Shown: positions 22,075-39,528, counted from the stretch's first letter. The stretch: DNA of 64,000 nt from Chaenocephalus aceratus (GCA_023974075.1 CM043789.1:41809025-41873024); one strand, 5' to 3'. The notes: generated by a model not told the origin, from the letters alone. Translations and numbers: made by a program.

Positions 22075-22395
22075 TGGAAGAAGTCCTCAGATTGTGTCCT
22101 TAAAAGTTATACATAGAATCCCTGCATTCAAAATGTCACTCAAGTAAAAGAACAACAGTACTAGCATCAAAATATACTTAAAGTAGCGACAGTGAAAGTA
22201 GTCGTTGTGCAGATTGGTCCATTTCAGAATAATATATATGATATGTTTATAATGATTGATCATGAAAGTGTTCTCAAAGCTGGTGAAGGTGCAGCTAGTC
22301 TGAAGGACTTTGTAGACTGCAGGGTAGCTGGTGGATTTACTCCAGGTGGAACTAAAGTCTGATTTAACACTTGATTATATTTCACATCATTCATC
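22075..22395 (+). mobile_element. 'tactt/cacctctg' MITE, partial copy
   Basis: Begins cagaggtggaagaagtcctc and continues through the same interior as 42365-42880. Inverted relative to 21360-21745. Confidence 0.7.
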
Positions 22396-22504
22396 CACAT
22401 CTGAAGAATATGAATACAGTCCCTCAAAGTGTTATTCAGTCGATCTTCTTAGTTACATCAATGGGTGTCTGCATTATTGTGTCCACCACATCAATAGGCT
22501 ACAC

Positions 22505-24044
22505 CAGGGGTTCCCAAACGTTGCCATGCCAAGGACCCCCATATAGCATTATCCTCTGTTGCAATTTTTTTTTAAATGATGAGTACATTATGATGGAAAA
22601 TATGATTAATTAATCACACAGCTTAATACATGTTCTTAATATATATTTGTATTAATAATTAATAATCAGTTATTCTTCTAAAAAAAAATTGTATTTATTT
22701 TTTGTTTTTCATTCATTACATTCATTGGGTCTTCTGTTATAAACATTCTTAACACAATATTAAACAGTAATATCACCAGTAAAACATATAAGTGATTTCT
22801 GTCTTTATAATATTATATAATTCTGAACAGTAATATGAACAATTAACAAATATTTTTAGCATTTTTTAAAGCTACTTATGCCTTAATAATATTATATATA
22901 ATATTCAACAGTAATATTAACAATAAACATATTTATATTCATATATATAAACATCAATATTTTCTACATCCGTGCTCTCATCCAGCTGCAGAGCGAAATA
23001 TTCACGAGCTCTCACTTGCTCCAAAAGCTGAGCAGATACTCAGAGGCCCAATCCCAAACCACTCCCTCCACCCTACCCCTCCGTGACGGAGTGAACTCCG
23101 TCTGGAGCCACACTCGCAGCTCAACGAGGCTCCCTCCTGTCAGATGGAGGGAGTAAACACAGCAGCAAGCTTTGGGACGGCCTCCCCTCTCTCCGGCAGA
23201 AACAGGAAATGCTGTAACTGTTTGTAACAACGGTTTCAAATCAGCATCTCTTTGACAAAAAGTTTAAATGAATAACTCAAATAAAACTCCAAACATCTTT
23301 CATTGTGTTTCAAAGCTCTTTTAGTTTTAAACCTGATGTTTATAAGCTTCTTAGCTTTTGCAACGGTCTGTAAATATACACAACTTTATAATAAAAAGCA
23401 CACATTTACCTTTTTCTAGACTAAACACAGGTATGATCCTAAGTTAAAACATATGAGGTCATCATGAGGTTGTTAACATCGCAGTTTATCAGTGGATGTT
23501 TGCTGGAACTACTTGTACACAGCGTGTTTCCTGACGGACACACACAGCGTGACTCCAGTCAGGTAGAGACCGGTCTCCAGTCAGCACCGCTGCAGACTCG
23601 CTGAGGGCTTGATAGCCCACTCCCCCTCCACACCGCTCCACACTCGTTGCTTTGGAACAGCCCTCAATATGGCGGACCCTCCGCGTGAACGCGCAAACGG
23701 AGGGGTAGGGTGTAGGGGTAGGGTGTAGGGGTAGGGTGTAGGGGTAGGGTGTAGGGTGTAGGGGTAGGGTGTAGGGGGCGGTTTGGGAATGGTCCTACGT
23801 TTCACTCTCAGTAGCGGCAGCTCGATTCTGATTGGCTTGAAGGGCGGTCGTGTGATTTAACAAAATATATATATATATTAATAATAAAAAATATTAAAAG
23901 ATTGGCATCAAAGTACATAGATTGACTTTTTTCAACAACAAAAAAATGTAACTTTAAAAAAAAAAAATTCCCCTTTCCCTCAAACTTTGCGTGACCCCCC
24001 TGGCGGCACCCCGGGGGGTCGGGGCCCCACTTTGAAAAACACTG
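22505..24044. mobile_element. hAT-like element 'CAGGGGTTCCCAAAC'
   Basis: An exact 8-bp duplication ggctacac (22497-22504, 24045-24052) flanks ends caggggttcccaaac and tttgaaaaacactg. The interior is AT-rich and non-coding and includes a second inserted MITE at 23041-23798. It ends about 80 bp upstream of the KLF gene's promoter-like region. Confidence 0.85.
23041..23798. mobile_element. Nested MITE 'CCCAATCCCAAACC'
   Basis: The left end aggcccaatcccaaacc pairs with the right end gcggtttgggaatggtcct. It carries a 12-14 bp tandem repeat (ggggtagggtgtag, 23700-23775). No ORF with similarity. Confidence 0.6.
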
Positions 24045-24126
24045 GGCTACACTGTATGGCAGTTAGTCGCTGTGCACAGTGATCTCGACATCAACACATG
24101 GTAGTCTTGAATTTATCGAGTGGCGG

Positions 24127-24391
24127 CCAATCAGAGCCGTCCTTTTAGGGCGAGCCTCCGCCGCGCTCCGCCAATCAGCGCCACGCAACAGGACCCGTGC
24201 CTCCAGAGTTGTGCAGCAATGCTTGTCACGTGACGCTGGGAAAAAGGAATGCCAACATGGACCCGTGGCAAGGACGGGATGTGAGCGTGCTACGACAATA
24301 ACACGACGGAGGAACACAGAAACGCGGAAAATAGAAGAACCCCTTCGACGGTGCGGCTCGTCCTCCACCGAGTTACGGCAGTAAATTCACG
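24127..24391 (+). promoter_or_regulatory. Promoter-like region and 5' exon of the KLF gene
   Basis: A GC-rich unique stretch has two CCAAT boxes (24127-24131 and 24171-24175, both as ccaatcag), a palindromic E-box gtcacgtgac (24225-24234), and a transcript-like segment ending in a strong donor, cacg|gtaagt, at 24391. No ORF with similarity starts here, so it is best read as core promoter plus a non-coding exon 1 spliced to 26760. The link to the KLF gene is an inference from position and strand. The transcription start is not fixed. Confidence 0.5.
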
Positions 24392-25352
24392 GTAAGTCGA
24401 GCCACATATCCGGGATGCTGCTCGGTTAACAGGAGGAGTATAACTAGATATTTTGAACCGGAGACTCATGGATTCCTATGCGGGCGCATTCAGGCGGTTT
24501 GCCATGTTGTCGAGCGCCCTTTCTGGTAAAAATAGTAATCGAGCGGTGTTTTCTGATTTCAATCCTCATGAGCTTAACACTTCCCCTCGACACACTCACA
24601 CACACGCTCACACACTAATGGTCAAGTCAGCGCGGGCCGTGTTTACCCAGCTCTGTGTAAAGTGTGTGAGGCCCTGCTGCAACATGTGCCTGCAATCTGA
24701 CAGCAGAGCAACACACATCCTGTTGAAGCTAATGGGCATTTCTCAGCGTGTGTGTCTGGACTGCAGTTCCACATTAATATCTGCGGACCTGAAGGTGAAC
24801 CACTGGTGGCTAACTAACTTAACTTAGAATTTGCATACGTTCTTTGCATTTTTCCATTCAACTTTCCATAATTGTCAATATGTTTTACCTCTGATACATT
24901 TTACAGTTCTATTTATACTAGACCAGTGCTAACACATGTTTTAATTATATGGAAGATAGCAGTTTATATTTGTATTCCTTTAAAAAAAGTTAATTATAGT
25001 ACTTTTCGCGGGAATATTTAATGGATTTTCTAATTTAAAGTTGGGCCTGACCAAAACATGCCTCAACCTAAAGACACACATGCTTATTTCAGGTTCATAT
25101 TATGTATGTTGTGCCTTTACTGTGAAGCTTCCGAAAGCATTCAGTGCACAATGTTTTGCTCATTACAAAGATATACCCTATGTAATACACTTTTATGTAG
25201 ATTATAACACCTAATAATGTAATAATCATTGCACATAACGTGATTGAAAAAGTCCTGTATTGATATTGTAATGACGTTTTGGACTGATAATGTAATACCT
25301 AAGTAAATCATCAAAGTGAACTGTGGGTGAAAAAAGTTACAAGACATTTCCA
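24392..25352. other. Probable intron 1 of the KLF gene
   Basis: No coding similarity; AT-rich in its second half. Confidence 0.45.
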
Positions 25353-25553
25353 TTAAAGAGGCCCGAGTATGCGTCTGGGGGTTTTCCCTCTACTGTAGTG
25401 TGTTGTATAGGTTTCAGTGCATGTAAATGGTCTGCAGAGGCTACAATCCCAAAGTTCCCTCCCACACTGAATATGGATCTTAAGTCGGCGTGACGTTGAA
25501 GCAGCGACCCTGCTGTAGTTCCTTTAGCATAACGTTAGCATTTTGCTTCTGGC

Positions 25554-25764
25554 GACTAGATTTATGATTAGAAAATGATAAAAGTAGGATAGACATGTGG
25601 AGATTATCCGGCTGAACAACACGTGATCCGTCTCTTCAATGCGTTTCAACCACAGACCTGATTTCAGCTACTTTCCAGAATCCTATGGAGACATTGTTTG
25701 CATTGCGTTTTTGACGAAGGAACCGGAAGGAGTTACATCCGGGTTTTAGGACGCGTCGCTGCAG
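25554..25764 (-). repeat. Interspersed repeat 'gcagtgacgcgtcc', copy 3
   Basis: Reverse complement of 6686-6905, inserted in the MITE. Confidence 0.8.
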
Positions 25765-25808
25765 TTCTCTATTGGACTCCTTTGTTTACTTCCAGAACAT
25801 AGTGACAT

Positions 25809-26024
25809 AATAATAATAATAATAATAATGCATTACATTTTTCATTAGAGCGCTTTTACAGGTGCTCAAAGCGCTTTACAATTACACACTACACATGTTA
25901 GACATGTAAGAGTCGTTACTGCGGACATTACCCACAGGAGCGAATGCGGCCTGACGCAGTGGCGGCCGAGGCGGGATTCGAACTGGAGTTCACCAACGCT
26001 CTAACCACTGCGCCAAAACCACCC
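25809..26024 (-). mobile_element. tRNA-derived SINE with L2-like tail
   Basis: On the minus strand the head reads ggcgcagtggttagagcg (A box) and agttcgaatcccgcc (B box), a tRNA-like promoter. The tail has aaagcgctttgagcacctg and ends in ATT repeats. The tail resembles the 3' end of the L2 LINE at 35221-35800. The paralogous MITE copy near 1284 shows the uninterrupted site, which fixes the boundaries. Confidence 0.82.
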
Positions 26025-26157
26025 CATCACTATGTAACACTCTTCTATTGGCTAGCACTCACAATAGGCTAAGGAGCAGGAGATCTCTAAGCGATCAGAG
26101 CAGACTGGGCTCTGGTTTCAGACAGAGGGTGAAAAGAGGTGCATTAGAGCATGGAGA

Positions 26158-26660
26158 CAAGTAGAGACACTACATACTGATATACACCTGAACATCAGCA
26201 GGAGAGGACTCTTTAAAGTAGAGACACTACATGCTGATATACACCTGAACATCAGCAGGAGAGGACTCTTTAAAGTAGAGACACTACATGCTGATATACA
26301 CCTGAACATCAGCAGGAGAGGACTCTTTAAAGTAGATACACTACATACTGATATACACCTGAACATCAGCAGGAGAGGACTCTTTAAAGTAGAGACACTA
26401 CATACTGATATACACCTGAAACATCAGCAGGAGAGGACTCTTTAAAGTAGAGACACTACATACTGATATACACCTGAACATCAGCAGGAGAGGACTCTTT
26501 AAAGTAGAGACACTACATACTGATATACACCTGAACATCAGCAGGAGAGGACTCTTTAAAGTAGAGACACTACATACTGATATACACCTGAACATCAGCA
26601 GGAGAGGACTCTTTAAAGTAGAGACACTACACACTGATATACACCTGAACATCAGCATAA
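26158..26660. repeat. 57-bp minisatellite, about 9 copies
   Basis: Same unit as 1488-2310. One copy has a one-base insertion (near 26420) that splits the incidental open frames. Confidence 0.9.
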
Positions 26661-26824
26661 TATGTCTTCTTTATATCTGGGCATCGATGTAAATTGCTCT
26701 TCATGCACTTTTACTTTCTGCTTGGTTGTTAAAAAGTACTCTTGATGTTGCCGTTGCAGGTTTCCGGGATCCTCTTCTGGATCGTGTTTCCTCGACGGCC
26801 CCTCCTCTCGTTGGGTCTGGATCA

Positions 26825-31347
<4,523 letters not shown>

Positions 31348-33479
31348 CGCTCTGTAGCCTACACACCCCGGAGGAGGGGGTCCGGGTCGCCCTCAGGATA
31401 TTTCTGGTGCTTCACAAGCAGAACTTTTAAAAGAACTGTGAGAGCTGGACGCCGTTTCTTCCCCTCCTCCCATTTGGCTTCCCCCCCCCCCCCCCCTTTC
31501 TATTTAAATGTCACTGTTCCTTCTGAGCATCTGACTCTCCTCAGGAAGCCCCCATCTGGAAGTGGATTTCCTGGCACACAATGCGAAACACCGAACAGGA
31601 GACCGTTTTCACAGGGGCCCCTCTTGCAAACCACTCAAGCTAACCTGCTATCTGCTGTTCGAGAAGCAACAGGAGTGTCTGTAAGTCTAAAATCCTCTTT
31701 TTACTTCCTCGAAGCCAAACTTCAGGGCCCATGAATTAAGCTTCAATTTGTATACGCTATTGAAAGGACATTTTAATGTTCATGTGTCTCATCATACGAC
31801 ATGTGGCAGTGGCAGAGCGTGACGGCCATCCCATGAGGGTGCCATTCTGATCTCCCCTAAGCGCTTTCCCGCTGAATGAACTCTTGATATCAGGAGACAA
31901 CGCGGAGACATCGTCAGACTTACATTTTGGCCAAACTGAGAAAACTTCCGATGTTGAACGCATCCCACCCTGGCCTTCGTTGCACTTGTCCAATCATAAT
32001 CCACCTCGTTTGACCCGTATGCCTTTTCTCTCCGCCCCGGTTCACTCGAATCTCTAACGATGCCTTTGTACATATCACAAGACCACCTCACTCGATCCTA
32101 CGGTTATCACACGACTGCTCTTATTTGACTGATTGGGAACGGGGAAGTTGACAAACCAGAAAACCCTGTTCTGGCCCAGCTTGAGCACGAAAGCGACACC
32201 CACGACAGTTTTTAAGCTCTTTTGTTCTGGGAAATCCCCTTGCTACCATTGTGCAGCCGACTTCTGTCTGGCCAATCGCAGCTACTACTACTACTGTTAT
32301 GTTTGGGCTCAACGGTGCAAAAGTGAGGCGAAACAGTTACAGGTATGTTGGTTATAGTAGCAAGAGAAGCTAGTAGTTTAAACAGCTGGATAGGCAGCTA
32401 ACATCTACTTAATCATCTGTATTAGCATACTCATAAACATGTGTAACGTAAAGGACAAAGATAACATGTACAGCTTGTAGCCTTTATATTTAGATGTGTG
32501 TTTTTTTTAATCGATGAGGATTTTTCAATCAGTGCATTAAGCTATTCAAATGTGTTTCCGGAGAGGGGGCTTTTGGTATTTGTATGTTTGATTGTAGCGT
32601 GATCAATCTGTGGAATGTCCGACTGATGACGGTCTGGGATTTGGAGTCCCATTCACACCCCATTTAAGCTGAGTCTCAAGTGCACTTGTGTTCGTGGAAA
32701 GTGAGAGAAACAGTCATTGTGCTCTTATGGCGGTTTCATAACATGTATACCTTTGGAACGGTAAAATGCCAAAAAAAGATTATAAATATTTCCTACGGAA
32801 CTGTGCAAATCAGTCACTATTATCATGTGTTCTTTAAAACACGTCGATGCTTGTAAAGCTATGAGCTCCACATGAAGAGACTGTATTCATCACGCGTCAC
32901 AGAACTGACCCGTCTCTGTCGAAGCAGCACTCCCTGCTACAACATGTAGGCTAACCTAACTTTCATTTCTACGGGCTTTTGGATCAACTCAAAAGCAGAG
33001 CACTACCTGCGTGTCGCGGTGTACATTTACACTTCTTCCATATCTCTTAGCATAATGGATACATTGTGGTGCACTCCTGTTTGATAAGCAAGCCATGCTT
33101 AGTAAGGTAGGAACCCATCGAAGGCAGACGGACGTGTTTATCTGTCTGAACCGATGCTGTCTTTGTGTCTGAGCCTCCCCAGGCAGCTTCTACTGACCTA
33201 CATCCAGACCTGTGTTCCCTAATCATCATCCAATGCTCTCTCTATCTATCGCTACGTCAGTCTCTCCTGTCTCCCTTCTCTCTGTCATGCCTGTTTATCT
33301 GGTTCAACACAGGCTTTATTTTAATTTTATTTTGGAATACCAGATATGCTATTTTCCTATTTGCAAAAATAAAAAAGCAAAAAATGAAATCTTTCCCTTT
33401 GTTGTTATTTCAAGGCTTTTATTGTCGTCCGAGCATAGCTGCAGTGTGTGTCGATGAACATCTTAGGCCTAACAGTAGT
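31348..33479. other. Probable KLF 3' UTR and intergenic DNA
   Basis: Contains a C run (31482-31498) and no recognisable exon. It is unusually free of obvious transposons compared with its surroundings, which fits a 3' UTR for at least part of it. Confidence 0.4.
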
Positions 33480-33800
33480 CCAATCCAATCCACTTTATTT
33501 ATATAGCACAGTTTAAAAAACAGAGGGTTTGCCAAAGTGCTTCACAATGAACATAACATTATAATAAAATATAATATTACACGAATAGATAAAAAAAGCA
33601 CACATAAGAATAAATGCAAGGCACATAAAGGCCATGGGCAGACAGTGAAAGCATACAGACAGGTATGACATAGCTCAGACTGACTGGTAAGCGAGGGAAC
33701 AGAGGTGGGTTTTTAGGCGGGACTTAAAAGCTTCAAGAGTGGGCGACAATTTAACAGGTCGTTCCAGAGCCTGGGGGCTACCGATGAGAACGCTCGTCTC
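33480..33800 (-). mobile_element. L2-type LINE 3' fragment
   Basis: On the plus strand begins tccactttatttatatagca and includes caaagtgcttcacaatga, then a degraded coding end (ccagagcctgggggctacc, reverse of the APRLWN region). 3' terminus at the left. Confidence 0.75.
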
Positions 33801-34384
33801 CCCTGGTCTTTCTCTTTGTTTTTGGGACTACAAGCAGCAGCTGATCAGCCGACCTCAAAGCCCTAAACCAACCAAACGTGTCAGAATCGATATACTGCTG
33901 CCTGCTGTGGCTTGAAACCACGCTGAAGAGGACACATGGACTGATCCAAACTCTTACATGTGTGTGTGTTGAACTAAACAAGATGATGTGCAATAGGAGC
34001 TGAGGTTAACTGAAGAATCAAGTGACTCGAGCGTCTTCTTTCACATTACACACAATGAGCCTCATTCAACACATTTGTTATTTATGTTCGTATCCACAAT
34101 GTGTTTCTTTGTGACTTTTGATTCCAGGGATTAACCAATGTTTTTTTGAAGAGAACGAGGATCGAAAAACATCTGCAAATAGTTTATCATACTGCTTTTT
34201 GATTTAAAGGCACAATATCGTTCTGTATTCCATTTCTGGGATGTGCCAGAGTATTTGCACATGGCACAACACCGGTCTTCACATATTGTTTTATATTATA
34301 AATGATATCATGATTGATGATATGATGTTATATAAGCGAAGGTTTATTAAATGTTTCCCCGTTAATTGTGCCGTTTCTTTGGGA
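33801..34384. other. No gene recognised
   Basis: Nothing coding seen. Confidence 0.4.
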
Positions 34385-34480
34385 GTTTAAGATAAGATCT
34401 GATAAGAAGTACTTTATTGATCCCAAGTTGGGAAATGTTTGTGTTGCAGCAGCATAAAAAGACAAATAAAATTAAAAGAC
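34385..34480 (-). mobile_element. Rex1-like LINE 3' tail
   Basis: gataagatctgataagaa, tactttattgatcccaag and gcagcagcataaaaag match the tail at 56840-56940 in reverse. Confidence 0.7.
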
Positions 34481-35216
34481 TAGAAATAAACATTTTAAAA
34501 TGTCAACATCTCAATAGCAATAACATATTGGCCGTTCTGCTCAAGGTTATAATGTTGAATTACAAATGCACAGTGACAAAATATAAAGCAACATATGATA
34601 TACATAAGTATGTGAGTAATGGAATATCAAATATAAGATTGGATATAAATATGAAATGTACAGTGTGATTTAGAGTCCAGTTGTCAAAGAGCAGATGGTG
34701 CAACAAGTCCTCCAACTCATACGACCAAATAGGTCGATTGTTTAAGCACCTTACGACCATTACGACCCATAGCCACGTTTTAAAGTGTAGCACCTCTAGT
34801 GGTCGTGTAAGGAACAACATGCTCCCTGTTTATTCACAAATAACCCTCTCTGGAAAGTCCTAAATTGTAGGATAGTTTGGCCATTAAAACGCTTTTTGAT
34901 TAGATTTCTAGCGAGAAGTGTATATTGTACTTTTAGTGATGCTGGGGTCAAAGGACAGAGGGTGTCAAATGTGAACCTTGCGTTATTGGGCTATATAAAT
35001 AAAATGTGATTGATTGCTGCCTGAAAATGTTGAGCTTCCCTCCATTGATCCAGCTTACCAACGTACGATACCGGCCTGCTGAGCCAATTGGTAAAACACT
35101 ATCGAACCACCTCAACTGTTTACTTCTGTTGACAACCATTTAATCGACCAGCTTGAAGTGTATGGAAAAAATGGTCTGAACTCCTGTCTGCTAATTTATC
35201 CAGTGACTGTCATTGA
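34481..35216. other. No gene recognised
   Basis: AT-rich; a palindromic 'taggtcg/cgaccat' stretch near 34690-34760 may be a short repeat. Confidence 0.35.
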
Positions 35217-35800
35217 AATAATAATAATAATACATTACATTTATAAAGCGCTTTTCCTGGTGCTCAAAGCGCCTACAAGCAAGTAAAACAAAAATAACAA
35301 CAAAAGTAGAAAGTGCTAAGCTAGGTGGAATAAGGGCAAGGGGTTAGTGGATTAGGAGTTGAAGGCAAGAGTGAAAAGGTGAGTTTTGAGGGATTGTTTG
35401 AATGATGTGAGAGTGTTGGCGGATCTGACGTGGCTGGGGAGGGGGCTCCAGAGTGTGGGGGAGGCTGCTGCGAAGGCCCCGTCACCCCAGGTCCGGAGCT
35501 TTGTCCTGATGGGCTGCAGTAGGTTAGCTTCAGCAGACCTGAGGCGACGGGTGGGGGTGTGTCGTTGGATGAGGTCACAGAAGTAGGGGGGGGGCAAGGT
35601 TGTTGAGGGCTTTGAAAGTGAAAAGTAATATTTTAAAGTCAATGCAGTGTTTGATGGGGAGCCAGTGGAGGTCATGGAGGATAGGGGTGATGTGGTCGGA
35701 GCGTCGGGTGGAGGTGAGCAAGCGGCAGGCCCGGCTCCAGGATGAAATTACTGAGGGGGCTGTTAACAAATCAGAGGGGCTATTTTTAAAAATACTGGAA
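35217..35800 (-). mobile_element. L2-type LINE 3' fragment
   Basis: The minus-strand frames contain RSDHITPILHDLHWLPIKH, IDFKILLFTFKALNNLAPP and RLRSAEANLL, separated by frame changes. The 3' tail (aaagcgcttttcctggtgc, ATT repeats) is at the left. Its tail is shared with the SINE at 25809-26024. Confidence 0.85.
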
Positions 35801-36753
35801 ATGTAATGAATTGACACACCAAGCTTTTTTCCTTCTCACTGCTCTACAATCTCTTTGCTTCTTTATTTTTATTCTGGATTTACCCCTCTCGTTCTGTTCT
35901 TTTCCTCTGATCTTTAATAACAGATAGTTGATAGATAGATGGCTGCACTTTGGTTAACAGACTAACATTGATTTCCTCAATTTATAAATGGACAGGCTCT
36001 GTAATTATACCATAACCTTTTCTCCTCTATCCCTTAACTCGTCTTCCCATACAGATGTATTTACCAGGTCAGGTCAGGATTAAAGAAACATTAATCTGGT
36101 TGATTTTTTATTTTCAGGATTAAATGTTCAAATCAAGGCCTAAAACCTGGCATTTCACAAGAAAGTGACTAATATATAAACCAAATGTAATATTGGATCA
36201 AATACTACACCAAATGGACAGACACAGATTAAAAATAAAAATAAAGTCCCCTGGTTTGTCTCTAGAGTCTAACTGCCATGAGAAAAATCAAATCAATGTT
36301 CCAAAATCCGTCACTAGATGTTGCTCATTGTACCAATACGGTTGATATAATACATAACATATTATTATTATAGTAAAAGGGCTCGCTTTGGCAAAATCCT
36401 GATCCATACAGGCAGCCCTAAATAATAACAAGTAACCATCATGTGTGGTGCTATCTGTAGTTGTCTGTCTTATTTTTTGTTGATGTCATATTGTTTTCAC
36501 AAGAAGAAGAAATACGCTAACGCTACAAACTGGCACAACACTGTTACTTAGTGTTTACTGACATATAACATTTGATTTCACCTTGCTCTATTTTTTTTAA
36601 TGCACGTTCAAAAACGGGAACATTTTTGGGAGTTTCAACCGGGTACCGGCCACCGAAAACGGGGACTCTGCCCGGAAAACGGGGACGTTTTGGTCACCCA
36701 TCCGACTGTGTTTACATCTAAGCACACACGCTAACATTAAGACCACAAGCTCA
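35801..36753. other. No gene recognised
   Basis: Holds tataattat-rich and 'aaaacgggga' repeats (36600-36700). Confidence 0.35.
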
Positions 36754-36761
36754 CTTGGGGT

Positions 36762-37784
36762 CAGTGGCGGCGCCAGGGTATGGCTGGGGTAGGCTACAGC
36801 CATACCAAGAAATGGCTTAGCCCCACCATGAAAAATGATGTTAAAGTAAACAAATTAAATTAAATAATAAGCAAAATGCTAAATGTTGAGAACACGGCTT
36901 GCGAAAATATACGGGTCGTGTCCACAACACACAAATTGATCCTGCTGTAACAATAAGTGCGCGTTACTGATGCAATATGGTTGAGACCATTCGGAGTTAT
37001 GCTAGAAGAGGGGTGCAAGGAATAGTCTAAGTAGTGGGGGAGTTTTATACACTAAAGGTGTGGAAATTCTCTGGCGTTATAATATCAGCGCTGCCTTGGT
37101 CAGATCAAAATGCCTCTGAAATGCAATTTGAATAGAGTCAGACCTACAGCCAATCAGAGCAACGAAACGTTGGGTCTGCGTCATGCATTACTGATTTAGA
37201 TCAGTATCCCCATTGGATCTTCAACGTGTACTATCATACGTCACATTCACAGTGATCCCTTTTTATTTACTACAAGACAAATGTGCCGTTTTATTTCATA
37301 CAGTTCCATTGATTGAGACAGGGAAATAATCTAAACCTCACGCGTGGCGTTTCACTGTCAGGGGGGGCCTCTTCACTCATCAGTGCATATATGGAAATGC
37401 TCCCTCCTACATCAAGGAATTGCTCACCCCACAAACCTCCACGAGGAACCTACGTTCAGTAAAGGCAAACCTCCTCATCCCACCAAGGACAAAACTGAAG
37501 ACCATGGGAGACCGAGCCTTCTGCTCCGCTGCTCCGAGATTGTGGAATGCCCTCCCAAACCAGCTGAGGCTCAAAAAAGGCCTAAAAACGCATCTTTTTA
37601 GAATAGCCTTTAACTAGATTTTTATATCCCCCACATTATCCCATGCGGGCATGAATGTCACAGCTTTTATTATGTTGTTTTAATTGTTTTTTATTGTTGT
37701 TTTGTTTCACCCTTTTTAATTTTTAATTTTGTAGCACTTTGAGTTTTGTTTACGCAAATGAAAAGTGCGCTTATAAATAAAATA

Positions 37785-37817
<33 letters not shown>

Positions 37818-37919
37818 GCGTGTATGTAATTACATTGCAAATACTGACTTGAGTCCCACCACTGTATGGGTTAGCCCTACCGTAGATTACCCAACAAAAA
37901 TACTCTGACGCCGCCACTG
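36762..37919. mobile_element. hAT-like element 'CAGTGGCGGCG' with nested LINE
   Basis: An exact 8-bp duplication cttggggt (36754-36761, 37920-37927) flanks ends cagtggcggcgcca and tgacgccgccactg. A LINE 3' fragment occupies about 37360-37815. Part of its left end also occurs inside the other hAT family at 9355-9450 and, inverted, 20050-20130. Confidence 0.87.
37360..37815 (+). mobile_element. L2-type LINE 3' end, nested
   Basis: Frame LTPQTSTRNLRSVKANLL then KTMGDRAFCSAAPRLWNALP and a 3' UTR ending aaatattattattatt. Inserted in the hAT. Confidence 0.85.
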
Positions 37920-37927
37920 CTTGGGGT

Positions 37928-39317
37928 TGAGGCTTTTTTACACGTTGCTTGACTGCCTGCCCACATATCATGATCTAAACATAGCAACGTGTATTGGGGG
38001 AAATAATTATTTAAAGTTATTTAATAATTGTGACATTTATTGTACTTTTTGATGGATGAATGATGCTCAAAGTGAGGGGGCAAATAATACAACTGAGGGG
38101 GCATTGCCCCCTTTTGCCCCCTCGTGGTGCCGGGCCTGGCAAGCGGGCAGCTGAGTTTTGGACATATTGAAATATATAGAAATGACACCAATCTGAATGT
38201 CCTGCAGCGCTGAATGATAGCAGGGATTACAGCACACAGCAGGTGGCAGGATAACCACTCAGAGTCTCTGAATGAAAACATCCTGCAGGCAGGTTTTTAA
38301 ACTGTAATCACTTTCTATACTGATCTGACTACTGCAATATGGTATATCTTTACTGTTTCCCCTTACAGGGCCATATACAGTGTAATCAGATTACTGTATA
38401 TCTTCTCTGTAAACTGTACTCTTCTAATACTTTAAGTGTGAATCTATACTGCCTGAATCTGCTCTATGGTTTCCACTTTCTTTGTTCATGTGTTCTGTTT
38501 TTGATTCAGCAGGTGAACCTATATGTTCATAAAATAGTGTGTGTGAGCTCAACTGTGTGTGTTAAACTAAAACGGAGCATTTTCTGTCGGCTCAGATTTT
38601 ATTTCTGCTTTTTTAAACTGTAGTAGCCTATATGCTCCTGTGTTTCATTGTAGGTGTGTAGGCTACTGCCTGAATATGCTAAATGAAAGACAGGTTTTCA
38701 TATCAATGAAATCCTTTTTTATCCTAAATATCTTTCTTTCTACTTTTCTACGGTCACATTGTTCTATTGTCTTACATTGGATATTGAGGTAATCCAAAAG
38801 TAACAGAAAGTAATCAGGTTACTTTTATATTTTGATACTCAGATTAGGTTACTGATTGCATTGGTAAATAATTGCGATGTTTTCAAAGTAACCCTCCTAG
38901 CCCTTTGTATAACTCAAGCTTGAATGCCTCGCGCTCTCCAGTCGTGTTTGGCTGCTGTTCCTAATCTGGGACGATGCAGTCTCTCATCTGATTTGTCCCG
39001 TGTTGGTTTGAATTACAAACTGTAGCCGAGGCAGGACGGAGGGGACAAGGGAGTTTCCTTTTAGAAATGGAACGAGGCCCCAGGCTGTAACACGATAACA
39101 GTAGCTGACGACTGTTGTGCCAAGAGGTTACTATAGGTCACAGGCTACTGTAATGAGTTTAGAGAGTGACTGTTCTGCCTGTAAAAAGATACACATCAGT
39201 AAGTGAGACATCTCACTCACTGCATGTTCAAGCTGATAACATGCTTCCGTTTTATTGGATAGTTTGAAACTTATTTAGAAAATGTATAAGAAGTGTTTCC
39301 CTCCCGACTTTCTTCCT
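37928..39317. other. No gene recognised
   Basis: A run of inverted 'tgcccccttttgccccc' lies at 38090-38125. No exon. Confidence 0.35.
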
Positions 39318-39326
39318 TTTGTTCCC

Positions 39327-39402
39327 TCTTCCTTCCTTCCTTCCTTCCTTCCTTCCTTCCTTCCTTCCTTCCTTCCTTCCTTCCTTCCTTCCTTCCTTCC
39401 TC
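39327..39402. repeat. (TTCC)n microsatellite
   Basis: About 18 uninterrupted TTCC units. Confidence 0.97.
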
Positions 39403-39528
39403 TGTCTGTCCTTGTAGGAATCTAAACTGCTTCCAACTGCACTAAGACATGTTTTTTGTTTGTTAATAATTGATTTAATGACTGTGTGCAATATAATATG
39501 TTTTTTGATCCGACCAAATACTCTAAGA

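Larger units (their letters stand above)
25357..26670. mobile_element. TTAA-flanked MITE, copy 2, with insertions
   Basis: Starts after TTAA with agaggcccgagtatgc and runs colinear with 1144-2332. It is interrupted by the 'gcagtgacgcgtcc' repeat reversed (25554-25764) and a SINE (25809-26024), and ends in the same 57-bp minisatellite and a degraded end before TTAT. Confidence 0.8.

Noticed and set aside
25950..26024. Functional tRNA gene (A and B boxes on the minus strand)
   Set aside because: No complete cloverleaf could be read; it continues into a SINE body with an L2-like tail. The tRNA-like head at 56590-56640 is also part of a SINE.
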